From an uncultured Helicobacteraceae bacterium (GTDB taxonomy: Bacteria; Campylobacterota; Campylobacteria; Campylobacterales; Sulfurimonadaceae): a DNA stretch of 64,000 nt. The notes beneath the pieces are model-generated. The model was given only the letters and a program-made list of their open reading frames with translations. It was not told the DNA's origin and made no database searches. The translations under genes were made by a program, and so were the position numbers. The DNA is taken from contig CAMZLS010000011.1 of NCBI GenBank assembly GCA_947311765.1, forward strand, positions 1 to 64,000, read 5' to 3'. Below are positions 17,339-26,641 of the stretch, one piece after another. Every line of letters begins with the position of its first letter. Position 1 is the first letter of the stretch.

Positions 17339-17569
17339 AAGGTGTATATTATTGTATTGAAGCTTATAGTAAGCAAAAAAATGTATAAAAAATATGAAAA
17401 AATGTATTTAATATTCAAATAAATAGATAAAATGTAAGATTAAATAGATTTAATATCTTTTAAAAATATCAAAATATAGTATTTAGTAGATATTATATAC
17501 GGAAAAACGTATAAAATAAAGATAAAAATTTTGCTTAAAAAATGAAAAGAGATAGTTATTCTAATTTTA

Positions 17570-17578
17570 GGGGGGGGG
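17570..17578. repeat. Poly-G tract (9 G)
   Basis: Nine consecutive G occur in a stretch that is otherwise strongly AT-rich. In Campylobacterota, G-tracts of 8 or more are typical slipped-strand phase-variation sites. This one lies about 230 bases upstream of the HTH regulator start and outside any gene. Confidence 0.85.
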
Positions 17579-17601
17579 TTAACTGAGAATGAGTATGAAA
17601 T

Positions 17602-17692
17602 TAGATTGCCATGTCACTGTGCTTCTCGCAATGACAGACAGGGTAAAATTTTTCATAGTGACCGTCATTGCGAACGAATGTGAAGTAATTTA
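17602..17692. repeat. Dispersed intergenic repeat, two facing copies
   Basis: A minus-orientation copy (AGATTGCCATGTCACTGTGC..., 17602-17636) faces a plus-orientation copy (GTCATTGCGAACGAATGTG..., 17663-17692). Both belong to the same family as 13283-13351. Confidence 0.75.
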
Positions 17693-17698
17693 GTGGTT

Positions 17699-18433
17699 TT
17701 ATTGTTTTTTAATGGTTAGGAGGTCGCTATAGTCATATTTTGAAAAGTCAAGACAAAATTCGCCATTATGTTGAATAATACGAACATCATGACCATAGCC
17801 AGAAGTAAAGCGTTTTTTGATAATTTTACGCTCTGGCGCGGCAACATCAAGAGTTTTAAGATATTTTTTAAGCTCTACAAGATGAGGTGTTTGCCAAGAA
17901 GCTTCTAAGACCTCTTCGCTCTCTTGCTCGATTTTATCATGAATATCTACTTCATGCACTGTTTGCGATATGTTTGTGAGCATTTTAGTGTTGATAAGCT
18001 CTAGGATAGTTTTGAGTTGTTCGTCTTTATTCATATATACTTTTTCGATACGATTGCGCTCATCAATAAGCATGCGCTCTTTGTCATCAATAAGTTTATC
18101 AATTTTAGCTTCAAGTTCTTTGATGCGAAGTTTTAATTGATGATTCTCTTTTTGATAAAGAGAGATAATGGTTCCGACAGTTGTCTTTTTGGGTCTTGGG
18201 GCAGGAGTTTTCACTTGAGGCTCTTGAGCGCTTTTTTTTGATACTTCAGCCTCAGCTTTTTTCTCTTCGTGAATTTCTCGTCTCACTTCACTTTCAAGCG
18301 AACTGCGAGGAATAATAATATATGTAACGCCATCTTCAATGATATAATTGAGACGTTTGTTTCGCATACGTGAGTGGATCATCTCTTTTGACATTTTGAA
18401 TCGTTGCGAATATTCTTCGATACTAAAACGCAT
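17699..18433 (-). CDS. Coiled-coil protein, DUF3972-like
   Basis: The 244-residue protein begins with a winged-HTH- or MerR-like segment (residues 1-50, MSKEMIHSRMRNKRL). A basic, Pro-rich linker follows, then a long coiled coil (about 88-150) starting TVGTIISLYQKENHQLKLRIKELEA, and a conserved C-terminal part. The TVGTIxSLxxK plus coiled-coil arrangement is reminiscent of DUF3972 proteins of Campylobacterota; the assignment is moderate. The function is unknown; the layout suggests a DNA-binding or structural protein. A large perfect inverted repeat lies immediately upstream of its Shine-Dalgarno site. Confidence 0.6.
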   Translation of the reverse strand: MRFSIEEYSQRFKMSKEMIHSRMRNKRLNYIIEDGVTYIIIPRSSLESEVRREIHEEKKAEAEVSKKSAQEPQVKTPAPRPKKTTVGTIISLYQKENHQLKLRIKELEAKIDKLIDDKERMLIDERNRIEKVYMNKDEQLKTILELINTKMLTNISQTVHEVDIHDKIEQESEEVLEASWQTPHLVELKKYLKTLDVAAPERKIIKKRFTSGYGHDVRIIQHNGEFCLDFSKYDYSDLLTIKKQ

Positions 18434-18449
18434 ACTCTCTCTCCTGTTT

Positions 18450-18519
18450 AGGAATTGAATTTAAATAACTAAGCATTCTATCATGTTATAATTAGCGTAG
18501 TTATTTAAATTCAATTCCT
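18450..18519. repeat. 22-bp perfect inverted repeat around a promoter
   Basis: Positions 18450-18471 are the exact reverse complement of 18498-18519, starting AGGAATTGAATTTAAAT. The 26-base spacer holds a plus-strand TATAAT (18487-18492). The repeat sits between divergent genes, directly before the Shine-Dalgarno site of the minus-strand gene. A shortened relative is found at 48052-48080. Confidence 0.85.
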
Positions 18520-18659
18520 TAGTCTAATAGCAGTGTAGTCTTTTTTTGTTGAAAAATGGATGAAAGAGAGTAAAATAGCTAAGTTAAGATTGAGATATAC
18601 TAGCTAAGTAAAAAATTATGCTATTATTTAGAGTATAAACCTTATTTTGGAGGCGAGCT

Positions 18660-18992
18660 ATGAGTGGAAATGAACATACACTCTTGAAAATATGTGAATA
18701 TGGAATCAATGCCAATACAATAGAACTTGAATCTCACATAAGAAAAAATTATTCACAGTATGAAGAACTTTTAACTGCCCTAGAGAGTCTGAAAAATATT
18801 TTGGATCACAGTGATTTTTATCTCTCACTACAGAGTGAACGAGATATGATAAAAATCAAAAATGATATGATCGATGATGAAGAGTACATGGTAGTAGATT
18901 CACGCATTGTGGATTGGATAAATGAGTACAACATTGATACAGAAGAGGGCTTAGAAGAGATTTGTATTTTAGGTTTTAGAAAAGAGGATTGA
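18660..18992 (+). CDS. Hypothetical protein upstream of the pilus cluster
   Basis: The 110-residue acidic, helical protein has no signal peptide or membrane segment and I know no domain for it. GGAGG lies 8 bases before the ATG. Two direct TAGCTAAGT copies (18576-18584, 18601-18609) lie upstream and may be operator sites. It ends 3 bases before the next gene, so it likely leads the msh-like operon; a regulatory role is possible but not shown. Confidence 0.65.
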   Translation: MSGNEHTLLKICEYGINANTIELESHIRKNYSQYEELLTALESLKNILDHSDFYLSLQSERDMIKIKNDMIDDEEYMVVDSRIVDWINEYNIDTEEGLEEICILGFRKED

Positions 18993-18995
18993 TTA

Positions 18996-21900
18996 TTGAG
19001 CCCATATTATGCAATAGAAAACTTTAGAAAGAATCTTTTGTCTTTATTTATACTCTTTTTAATTTTCATTATATCATCTTCGACAGCGTTAGCAACATCC
19101 ATAATTAAGGCTGAATATCGTTTCGATGAATGTTCTTATGATGGCACTATTGGAGAGGTGGAAGATAGTATAATTGGCGATAATAATGGAACACTTAGCG
19201 GAGCTATTAGTATTAGTGCAACTTCTAAAGTCTGCAATAGTGCTGAGTTTAACGGGGGTGCTATCGATATTGATAATCTTGATGTTAATACAAGCACAGG
19301 TGCTAAAACGACAGTCTCTTTTTGGATGTTTTGGGATGGAACAAATAGCGTAATGCCTTTTGGTTGGCGTATGCATGACTTATGGTTTTACGATGGAAGC
19401 TTTGGTTTCAATAGCGCTTCGGGGGATATCTATGGTATCAGTTCTACTGGACTTGCTAACAGTTGGCACCATGTCAGCGCAATTTTCACAAACGGTGATG
19501 TTCACTCAGATAAGCTCTACATAGACGGAGTTGAACAAAACCTCACACAAAGAAGAAACAATCCAAATAATTCAAGAGCAGTCGTACAAAGTAGCGCTCG
19601 TATCGGAGGCTGGCTCTATAATAACGGCTACCGTTTTAGCGGAAATATAGATGAACTCCATATCCACAAAGGAGAGCTAGATAGTGCAGGTGTAAATCAG
19701 ATTATGAATGCAACGCACAGCTGTAAGTGCCCTTTAGCCGTAGGAGAGTGGAATTTAGATGAGTGTTTCTGGAATGGCACAAATGATGAAGTAGAAGATA
19801 GCAGTACAAATGGCTATCATGGAACAGCACAACATGGAGCTACAACGCAAAAAAGTGCTGATGCTGGTGGCGGTACATGTAATGTTGGTGTTTTTTCAGA
19901 CAACTATGTTTCTCTGGCAAGTTTTCCACACTTAACTGCTTCACGAAGTATCTTGGCATGGTTTAAATCAACAAACCGCAGTGAAAGTGGACAGCGTATC
20001 TTTGCAGATGACGAAAATAATAATAACGGTTCGTATGCTCTAAGTGTCGGTGATGGCGGTGCAGGAAGAGTACGTTTTTATATTAGAGGCTTAAGCGCGA
20101 CATCATTAGATAGTGGCGCAGTTGTTCAAAACAATACTTGGTATTTTGTCGCAGCGACTTTTAATGCGGACAGTATGCAAAAACGTTTAGTCGTTTATGA
20201 TGCAAACGGTGCTATTTTAAGTGATGTTAATGCTAGTGTAAGTGGAGCTATAGGCACACAAACAGGAACAGCGAGTATTGGAGGTGAAACAGACAGCGGT
20301 GAAGTCAATTACCGTTTTAGCGGAAATATAGATGAAGTAAAAGTCTATGATACAGCCTTAAATGATTCACAAATTCAAGTACTTATGAGTACGAGCCACC
20401 CTTGTGGTTGCGCAGAAGTGATTGCAAATTATCGTTTTGATGAGTGTGGTTGGCATGGGAGTGTTGGTGAGGTAAGAGATGAAATTTTAGGTGATAATAA
20501 TGGCACCCGTACAGATGCCAATGTCAATACTTCTGGTACAGAGGCAAAAATCTGTAAAAGTGCACAGTTTGCAGGTGGGGCAGTTGATATTCATAATCTT
20601 GCGGTAGATACAGATGATGGTGCTAAAAACTCTGTGGCTTTTTGGATGTACTGGGATGGAACAAATAGTGTAATGCCTTTTGGTTGGCGTATGCATGACT
20701 TATGGTTTAGAGATGGAAGCTTTGGTTTTAACAGTGCTTCAAGCGATATTTATGGAATAAGTTCTGCTGGCTTAGAGAATGGTTGGCACCATATAGCAGC
20801 AATATTTACTAATAAACATCTTACAGATAACGAGCTGTACGTTGATGGCGTGAAGCAGACTTTGACTCAGAGAAGATATTCTCCAAATAATTCAAGAGCA
20901 GTAGTGCAGAGTGATGCTCGTATTGGAGGATGGCTTTACAATAATAGCTACCGTTTTAGAGGTTACTTGGATGAATTTTACATTTATAGAGGTGTCCTTA
21001 AAAGTCCTCAAATTCAACTTTTGATAAATGAAACGCACCCTTGTGGATGTATAAGTTCGGTTACTAATTTCAAATTTGACGCATGGGACAGTTTCAGGAG
21101 TATCAACGACAGAAATATCTCTACAAAAATAAGCGCGCAAGATTTTAATCTTCTACTTGCATCACTTAATGAAACAGATGATGACTTTCAAGAGTTTAAC
21201 GGCACACTCTGCACGCAGATAGTAGATGTCAAACACGCAAATACTCCAAAGACCCCTTGGGTAAAAACAGTTTTTACAGATACAAACACCTCTTTTGTAG
21301 CCTATCGTGTGTACTCTGCACTAGAAGAGGCGAGAGTTTTGATAAAATGGCAAAAAGATAGTGATGTTACATGTAACGCAATGATAGAAGATAACTCTAC
21401 GCTCTCTAGTGATGCTTTTGCTATTCGTCCTAATGGCTTTACATGTAAGATAGATTTGGGAACTCTTATTGCTGAGAAGTCCTATCCTTTAAGGCTTACT
21501 GCTACACAATTTGCATCTACTTCACCAACTCCTGATTATAATACTTCCAATGTTATCATAAGTTCCAATCGCTATATGAACAACAGCGAAAAAAATGATT
21601 CACTCTTAGGTACTTTTTCTATGACAAATGTTTTGCCATTTCAAGATGGAAACTCCTCTTCTAGTGGTACTGTAAGTTTTAGTGATGTGGGCATTATTGG
21701 GATAGATATTAACGATAGCACTTGGGCAAATGTGGATAGTGATGATACACTCTTAAGAGATAGAGTAGTTCACTCTGAATGCAATCGTACTTTTGGAGCA
21801 GATCATTTTGATGTGACTCTCACAACACCGCAGGTGCAAAACAGTGCAACAAACTTTACCTACCTCTCTAATGATTTAAATATAAGTGCATCGGTCAAAA

Positions 21901-22805
21901 ATCTTGCTCTAACACTAGAAGCAAGAGGAGCAAATGGAGCTTTGCTTCAAAACTACAAGGTACCACAATCTCATTTCTTTGCAAAAAATGTTGATATCAC
22001 GCCTCTTGTGAAGCTTCCTGATTCACCTTCTGCAAGTGCAGTAAGTATAGATAATCCAGTAGCTCAGACAGATGCACTGCTAGATTTTAAAGAGGGAAGC
22101 GTAGATATCAATTACACAAATGTCCGTTTTAATTACCCAAGAAGCTTTAAAGAACCACAAAATCCATTTGTGATTCAAGGAACAGATACAAACTTTTCTG
22201 TAGAAGTTCATGAAAGTGCCAATAGTGATGTAAATGGCTCTGCTTCTACTCCAGCAAGTGCTAGCGCTACATTTTATTTCGGCAGACTTCACCCAAAAGA
22301 TGTAAAAACAAGTAATGACCCTGCTCAAACAAGTATAGAGATAGAGGTATATGATAAAAATGGAGGCAATTTTGTCAATAATTTTAGACAAAATTCACTC
22401 TATTGGTATCGAAATAAAAACCATACTAGTAGCAGTGAGGGAAATGTAACTGCTATAGAAGCCACACAAACAATGAGCCTCACAAATCCATCTGACTTTA
22501 CTCTCCCCACAAGTGATATTTCGAGTCCAAATAGCGGTGTAGTTGATGTAAATATTGCTAAACATACAGGGCGTTATTTCTTACATGTAAAGACCCAATC
22601 ATGGCTCTGGTATGCACCTGAAGGTTTTGGAAATGCTTATGATGATAGTGTAAATTCGCAATGCATAGAGCATCCATGCTTGAGTTATACAGCTAAAAAT
22701 ATTGTACTCAATCGTGACATATCAAGCGGAACTTTTAATGGAAGTGACCTAACCCCTAAATCACGTGGAGACTATATTAAGAAAGGGATTAAGGTATTTC
22801 GATAA
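18996..22805 (+). CDS. Large MshQ-like surface protein with three LamG domains
   Basis: The 1269-residue protein starts with TTG (AGAGG 8 bases upstream, 3 bases after the previous stop) and has a hydrophobic export signal at about 15-33. Three laminin-G/concanavalin-like domains follow (about 36-245, 246-472, 473-690), each with WHH(V/I) or TWYFVAA strands and ending in a Cys-rich junction (HSCKC, HPCGC). The C-terminal 580 residues match the MshQ/DUF6701 pattern (FAIRPNGFTC, FYFGRLHP, NSLYWYRNK). It probably forms a pilus-associated adhesin at the cell surface. LamG1 and LamG3 are near-identical at DNA level. Four TTACATGTAA-type palindromes lie in it, three of them exact. Confidence 0.8.
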   Translation: MSPYYAIENFRKNLLSLFILFLIFIISSSTALATSIIKAEYRFDECSYDGTIGEVEDSIIGDNNGTLSGAISISATSKVCNSAEFNGGAIDIDNLDVNTSTGAKTTVSFWMFWDGTNSVMPFGWRMHDLWFYDGSFGFNSASGDIYGISSTGLANSWHHVSAIFTNGDVHSDKLYIDGVEQNLTQRRNNPNNSRAVVQSSARIGGWLYNNGYRFSGNIDELHIHKGELDSAGVNQIMNATHSCKCPLAVGEWNLDECFWNGTNDEVEDSSTNGYHGTAQHGATTQKSADAGGGTCNVGVFSDNYVSLASFPHLTASRSILAWFKSTNRSESGQRIFADDENNNNGSYALSVGDGGAGRVRFYIRGLSATSLDSGAVVQNNTWYFVAATFNADSMQKRLVVYDANGAILSDVNASVSGAIGTQTGTASIGGETDSGEVNYRFSGNIDEVKVYDTALNDSQIQVLMSTSHPCGCAEVIANYRFDECGWHGSVGEVRDEILGDNNGTRTDANVNTSGTEAKICKSAQFAGGAVDIHNLAVDTDDGAKNSVAFWMYWDGTNSVMPFGWRMHDLWFRDGSFGFNSASSDIYGISSAGLENGWHHIAAIFTNKHLTDNELYVDGVKQTLTQRRYSPNNSRAVVQSDARIGGWLYNNSYRFRGYLDEFYIYRGVLKSPQIQLLINETHPCGCISSVTNFKFDAWDSFRSINDRNISTKISAQDFNLLLASLNETDDDFQEFNGTLCTQIVDVKHANTPKTPWVKTVFTDTNTSFVAYRVYSALEEARVLIKWQKDSDVTCNAMIEDNSTLSSDAFAIRPNGFTCKIDLGTLIAEKSYPLRLTATQFASTSPTPDYNTSNVIISSNRYMNNSEKNDSLLGTFSMTNVLPFQDGNSSSSGTVSFSDVGIIGIDINDSTWANVDSDDTLLRDRVVHSECNRTFGADHFDVTLTTPQVQNSATNFTYLSNDLNISASVKNLALTLEARGANGALLQNYKVPQSHFFAKNVDITPLVKLPDSPSASAVSIDNPVAQTDALLDFKEGSVDINYTNVRFNYPRSFKEPQNPFVIQGTDTNFSVEVHESANSDVNGSASTPASASATFYFGRLHPKDVKTSNDPAQTSIEIEVYDKNGGNFVNNFRQNSLYWYRNKNHTSSSEGNVTAIEATQTMSLTNPSDFTLPTSDISSPNSGVVDVNIAKHTGRYFLHVKTQSWLWYAPEGFGNAYDDSVNSQCIEHPCLSYTAKNIVLNRDISSGTFNGSDLTPKSRGDYIKKGIKVFR

Positions 22806-23365
22806 TGCGTAGAGCAATAACACTGATAGAGCTTATCTTTTCTATGATGATAATTGCGATTGTTTTTACGGTTGTGCCAAAAATAATCTTTGCTTCAAAC
22901 AAATCTTTGCAAGTAAGCATGAAAGAAGATGCTCTTTTTAATGCAGTGACTCTTGTAGGAAATATCGCAAAATTACCTTGGGATGAAAATACTATACTAA
23001 CAAATGGTGGCATCTTAGATGCTGGAGGTCTTACATGTAATAATGGCTATAGAAAAGGGGGCTTTAAAGGGTCTCGTAACTGCCTTGATAATGATGGCTC
23101 TGCTTCTTGGGATGTCTCAGGAGTTATGGGTTTAGAAGATGCTTTTTATAATGATGTAGATGATTATAATGGCGATTCTCAATCCACTTTAGGTGGACGA
23201 ACAGCGTATGAGCTTAATACTTCAGTAGTACAAAATGGCGATATTAAAACTATCATTGTGAGTGTGAGTACAAGCGATAAGCGTCTTGGCACTCATTTTA
23301 AATCAAGTTTTTTTTATGATTCTGCAAACTTGGGTCATATACAGATAAATAAACGGATATGGTAA
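22805..23365 (+). CDS. Prepilin-like protein (minor pilin) 1
   Basis: The 186-residue protein has a class III leader: short RRA, then ITLIELIFSMMIIAIVF, with the key Glu5 of mature pilins. The residue before the cleavage point would be Ala, not Gly. A globular domain follows with Cys pairs (GGLTCNNGY, SRNCLDND). It overlaps the previous stop by 1 base and the next gene by 7 bases. It likely belongs to the initiating or minor pilin set of the MSHA-type system (positions of mshD/mshO). Confidence 0.8.
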   Translation: MRRAITLIELIFSMMIIAIVFTVVPKIIFASNKSLQVSMKEDALFNAVTLVGNIAKLPWDENTILTNGGILDAGGLTCNNGYRKGGFKGSRNCLDNDGSASWDVSGVMGLEDAFYNDVDDYNGDSQSTLGGRTAYELNTSVVQNGDIKTIIVSVSTSDKRLGTHFKSSFFYDSANLGHIQINKRIW

Positions 23366-24240
23366 TGAGAGCAGGATTTACACTTTTAGAGATGATTTTT
23401 GTAGTTGTTATCTCTGGTATCTTATCTATAGGAAGTTTTAAAGCTTTCTCTGCACTCTATGTTCGTTCTGCAAAAGCCAAAGCAGTAACAGACCTCTCTT
23501 TGCAATCACAACTTGTTCTTGATCGGTTGAGTGTTCTTCTCTATAATCGTATTCCAAATAGCGTGATAGGCTATGACGGTAGCGACTGCGACCCAATCGA
23601 AGAGCTTAATGGCAATAATGTCGTTCTTGAATGGCTAGGCTTGGCGGATGATGCACTTTTGCAAGGATTTTATGATGGCTTTGTAGATATGAATGCAAGC
23701 TCTTCACCAGTATTGAGCACACCAAATATCTCAACTAGCATAAACCCTACAAATATGAATCTTATTTTTGCGGGTTCTTTTGATGATGGCTCTGAAGATA
23801 TTGCTGCGTGTAGCGGTGCTTTTGGTTGGCACGGAGGAGGAAGTAGTTTAAGTTATGGCTTTAGTATCCCTAGTGCCAATCATATACGCTTTAATGCGGG
23901 TGATGTTCCTAGCGTTATTTATGAAAAGTATTATCTTGCAGATGGTGCTTACGCAGTAACAAGAGGTGAGGATATTACAGATATCTCTAATTGCGGTCTC
24001 AATGAGAGTGATTTTAAAAATTTTAATACAACACTTTTTCTTTTTTATGAATACTATCCTTACAAGGGAGAGACATACTGCGGTGATGGCGGTAGTGGAA
24101 AAGTTGTTGTCTTAGCTGAAGATGTGAGTGGTTTTAGGGCTTCGTATGTTAATGATACTATCGTTTTAAGTATAGATATGAATCGTAGTATTCGTGGCTC
24201 TAAAGCGGTGCATATAAGCAAACAAAAGGCTGTGTTTTGA
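23359..24240 (+). CDS. Prepilin-like protein (minor pilin) 2, MshO/GspJ-like
   Basis: The 293-residue protein has the leader MVMRAG followed by FTLLEMIFVVVISGIL, a canonical Gly-Phe cleavage site with Glu5. A long globular region has several Cys (GSDCDP, AACSGAF, SNCGL, TYCGD) that may form disulfides in the periplasm. The size fits the larger GspJ/MshO minor pilins. The stop overlaps the next TTG start. Confidence 0.82.
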   Translation: MVMRAGFTLLEMIFVVVISGILSIGSFKAFSALYVRSAKAKAVTDLSLQSQLVLDRLSVLLYNRIPNSVIGYDGSDCDPIEELNGNNVVLEWLGLADDALLQGFYDGFVDMNASSSPVLSTPNISTSINPTNMNLIFAGSFDDGSEDIAACSGAFGWHGGGSSLSYGFSIPSANHIRFNAGDVPSVIYEKYYLADGAYAVTRGEDITDISNCGLNESDFKNFNTTLFLFYEYYPYKGETYCGDGGSGKVVVLAEDVSGFRASYVNDTIVLSIDMNRSIRGSKAVHISKQKAVF

Positions 24241-24683
24241 GGCGTTTAGGAGTAGGTATTTGGCAGGCTATGATGATGATTATTCTTGTAAGTGGGATGA
24301 TGATTGTTGTGATGAAGTATGCTTCTATCTCTGCTAAGCGTGTAGGAGATACCTATATTCGAGAACAGGCACAACTCTATCTTGATAGTGTAGTTGAACG
24401 CACACTTCTCGCTATTAGTGATCAAAATAGAAGCAATACAGGATGTCTTTCATCTTTTGAACATAGTGTTTCAAAAAGAGGTACACAATACTCCGCACAT
24501 GTAGATATCACTCGTTATTATCTTCTAGCTGGAAGTCCTGATATCGCTTATTGTGGTGCTCTTAGTGCTCCTATTGAGAGTGAAGAGACGCATGGTATGG
24601 CGATATTACATGTAGAGGTAAATGCTACTATAGATAATGAACTTCGCGTACGCATCTTAAAAAGGACACTGCAACGACCATGA
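24237..24683 (+). CDS. Minor pilin-like membrane protein, MshP/PilX-like
   Basis: The 148-residue protein starts with TTG, overlapping the previous TGA as TTGA. It has one N-terminal membrane segment (about 8-28, IWQAMMMIILVSGMMIVVM) and lacks the FTLIE cleavage motif, as MshP/PilX-type proteins often do. The periplasmic part has two Cys. The position after the MshO-like gene fits mshP. It carries a one-mismatch palindrome at 24606. Confidence 0.7.
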   Translation: MRRLGVGIWQAMMMIILVSGMMIVVMKYASISAKRVGDTYIREQAQLYLDSVVERTLLAISDQNRSNTGCLSSFEHSVSKRGTQYSAHVDITRYYLLAGSPDIAYCGALSAPIESEETHGMAILHVEVNATIDNELRVRILKRTLQRP

Positions 24684-25147
24684 AAAAAGCATTTTCACTT
24701 TTAGAACTTATCTTTGTTATTGTTATTATAGGTATTATGGCAGCTCTTGGAGCTGGTTCTATAAAGACAAATCATCTCTTAAACGATAGTCACTATATTT
24801 TAGGAAAAATTCGTGAAGCACAGTACAAGGGCATAGGTTTTGAGCATCGAAATTTTGATGGAACATTTATCGCAAACACTCAAGGATGTGTGACATTGAC
24901 ACCTGCTTTTCTTGATGGAAATGCGTCAAAAGCAGAGGCAAAATATAGCTTACATGTAAATATAGATCATAGCTCCTTAACTACAGACACGCTCTGTTTT
25001 GATACAAAAGGACGACCACACGATGGAAATTTTGCGCAAAACACTCTAATAATGGAACAAAAAGTGCTTAATTTGACATATAATACTAAAAGTACAACAA
25101 TTACTATAGAACCACTCTCGGGCTATGCTATAATAAAGTACAATTAA
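24680..25147 (+). CDS. Prepilin-like protein (minor pilin) 3, GspH/MshD-like
   Basis: The 155-residue protein has the leader MKKA, then FSLLELIFVIVIIGIMAALGAG with Glu5; the residue before cleavage is Ala. The globular domain has a Cys pair (TQGCVTL, DTLCFD). It overlaps the previous gene by 4 bases (ATGA). It is a minor pilin or pseudopilin for the MSHA-type machine. The exact TTACATGTAA at 24950 encodes Leu-His-Val here. Confidence 0.8.
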   Translation: MKKAFSLLELIFVIVIIGIMAALGAGSIKTNHLLNDSHYILGKIREAQYKGIGFEHRNFDGTFIANTQGCVTLTPAFLDGNASKAEAKYSLHVNIDHSSLTTDTLCFDTKGRPHDGNFAQNTLIMEQKVLNLTYNTKSTTITIEPLSGYAIIKYN

Positions 25148-25156
25148 AATGGTTGG

Positions 25157-26641
25157 ATGCGTATGATTCAAGATAAAATTCTTTTTGTAGCTCATGATGG
25201 GACTTACTTACTTTTTGATGGTAGCAATTTCTCTCCTATAGAAGCTAAAAAATCTAAAAATTATTATTGTGGTGGTGTCGTTTCTGCTCCGCTTTTGCGC
25301 CATTATGGGATGCGAGTTTCTGAAAATATCTCCCCTGAAAAATTAGAAATTCAAGCCGAAATGAGCATGTACGAAGAGGCTGGACTCGACCCTGATATCG
25401 ATTTTAAGATTGCCTCAATTTCTATCGCTTTAGAAGATTCTAGCGAGCAGTTTGTAGAGTCTTATGCTATTGAAAATTCAGTTTTAACAGAGATTTTCTC
25501 AAAAAATATCTCTAAACTTGGACATCTTGACTTTATTCTCCCCTCATTTTTAAAATACGATGCTCTCTACGCTTATGAAAAAATAGAACGAAAAAATGAT
25601 CTCTTTATCTATTTTGGAGAAGATGAAGCCTACGCTGTTATGTATAAAGATTCTCACTATATCTCAACACGCACAATAACTACCTTGAATGAACTTGCGC
25701 AAAAATTAGGCGTGGAACTCTCTGTTGTAAAAACACTCCTAAGCTCCAAAGGTGTAGAAAACGAGAACTACTCTGCTGATGAATTTTTAAAGATGCACAC
25801 TATCCAAGAGGAGCTTTCAAAAATTGTCGAGCGAGTAGCTCATGCTATTGGGCATAAGCGTGGTGTTTTTGGTTTTGACAGTGTGGATAGATTTTTTCTT
25901 GATTTTGAGGGTCAAGATATCCCAGGTTTTTTAGAACTTTTTAACAATTACGGGTTTGAAAATTCACAGCATTCGCCTTTGAGAGTTTTTGATGCGATAG
26001 AGCCTCAAAGATATAGTGATGCTTTGAGTGCCTTGTATATTTTAGGATTAGTGCAAGAAAAATATACGAGTGCAAACCTGACTATATTTGAGCGTCGCCC
26101 TGTTTTTTATAAGACGCACTCTGGAGTTTTTTTTATCGTTTTAGCTATGGCTCTTGTAGCTGCTTTGGCATATCCCGTGTATGGAACCTATCAGTTGTCC
26201 TTGTTAGAAAAAGAGCGCTTTATGTTAGATGAAAAAGTCCAAGTGATGACTGCGCTCACTAAAAAACTACAAAAGAAGCTCAAAGAAGTTCGACTTGAGA
26301 AAAAATATGCCGAGGAGCAAAGAGATACTATTATAGCTACAATCGCTAGTTATGATGAACTTATAGATACTCTTAGAGAGCAAAAACAAGATAAAAAAGC
26401 GCGCCAGTTGATGATGCAAGATGTAAACACTGCTATGGCAAAATACAAGCTCTCTTCACAAAATCTTGATCAAAATGGCTCTCAAAGAATGCAAGTTCAT
26501 ATCATCAGCGAGTATCAAAAACGCGATGATATTGCGAAGTTTATGAAAGACCTTATCGCTTTAGGGTACTTACATGTAAGCACGAGAGAGATTAAGCGTA
26601 AAGAGAATATTTATGAAAGTATTATAGAGATTCGTCCATGA
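25157..26641 (+). CDS. MshI/PilM-PilN-like assembly platform protein
   Basis: The 494-residue protein has an N-terminal cytoplasmic half (1-320) of PilM/actin-like character, one membrane segment at about 325-347 (GVFFIVLAMALVAALAYPVYG), a coiled coil (350-420) and a small periplasmic PilN-like domain. PilM and PilN functions thus appear fused, as expected for MshI. It would link the secretin side to the ATPase. Position and downstream order (J, K, L, M, N, E, G) support the call. The start may be the second ATG (MIQDK). It overlaps the next gene by ATGA. Confidence 0.72.
   Translation: MRMIQDKILFVAHDGTYLLFDGSNFSPIEAKKSKNYYCGGVVSAPLLRHYGMRVSENISPEKLEIQAEMSMYEEAGLDPDIDFKIASISIALEDSSEQFVESYAIENSVLTEIFSKNISKLGHLDFILPSFLKYDALYAYEKIERKNDLFIYFGEDEAYAVMYKDSHYISTRTITTLNELAQKLGVELSVVKTLLSSKGVENENYSADEFLKMHTIQEELSKIVERVAHAIGHKRGVFGFDSVDRFFLDFEGQDIPGFLELFNNYGFENSQHSPLRVFDAIEPQRYSDALSALYILGLVQEKYTSANLTIFERRPVFYKTHSGVFFIVLAMALVAALAYPVYGTYQLSLLEKERFMLDEKVQVMTALTKKLQKKLKEVRLEKKYAEEQRDTIIATIASYDELIDTLREQKQDKKARQLMMQDVNTAMAKYKLSSQNLDQNGSQRMQVHIISEYQKRDDIAKFMKDLIALGYLHVSTREIKRKENIYESIIEIRP

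Larger units (their letters stand above)
17339..17698. other. 360-base non-coding stretch: dyad, poly-G tract and repeats
   Basis: No gene is seen. The stretch is very AT-rich and holds two direct copies of AAAAAATGTAT (17375-17405 region), a TATACG-N6-CGTATA dyad at 17496-17513, a run of nine G at 17570-17578, and two facing copies of the dispersed CATTGCGAGG repeat (17602-17692). Confidence 0.7.

Noticed and set aside
17375-17405. Direct AAAAAATGTAT copies as possible iteron or CRISPR-like repeat
   Set aside because: Only two short copies in very AT-rich DNA; no regular spacers or cas genes, and no replication gene nearby.
22080-22391. 103-codon frame antisense to the LamG adhesin
   Set aside because: No ribosome site or domain; explained by the Ser/Asp/Asn-rich sense strand.
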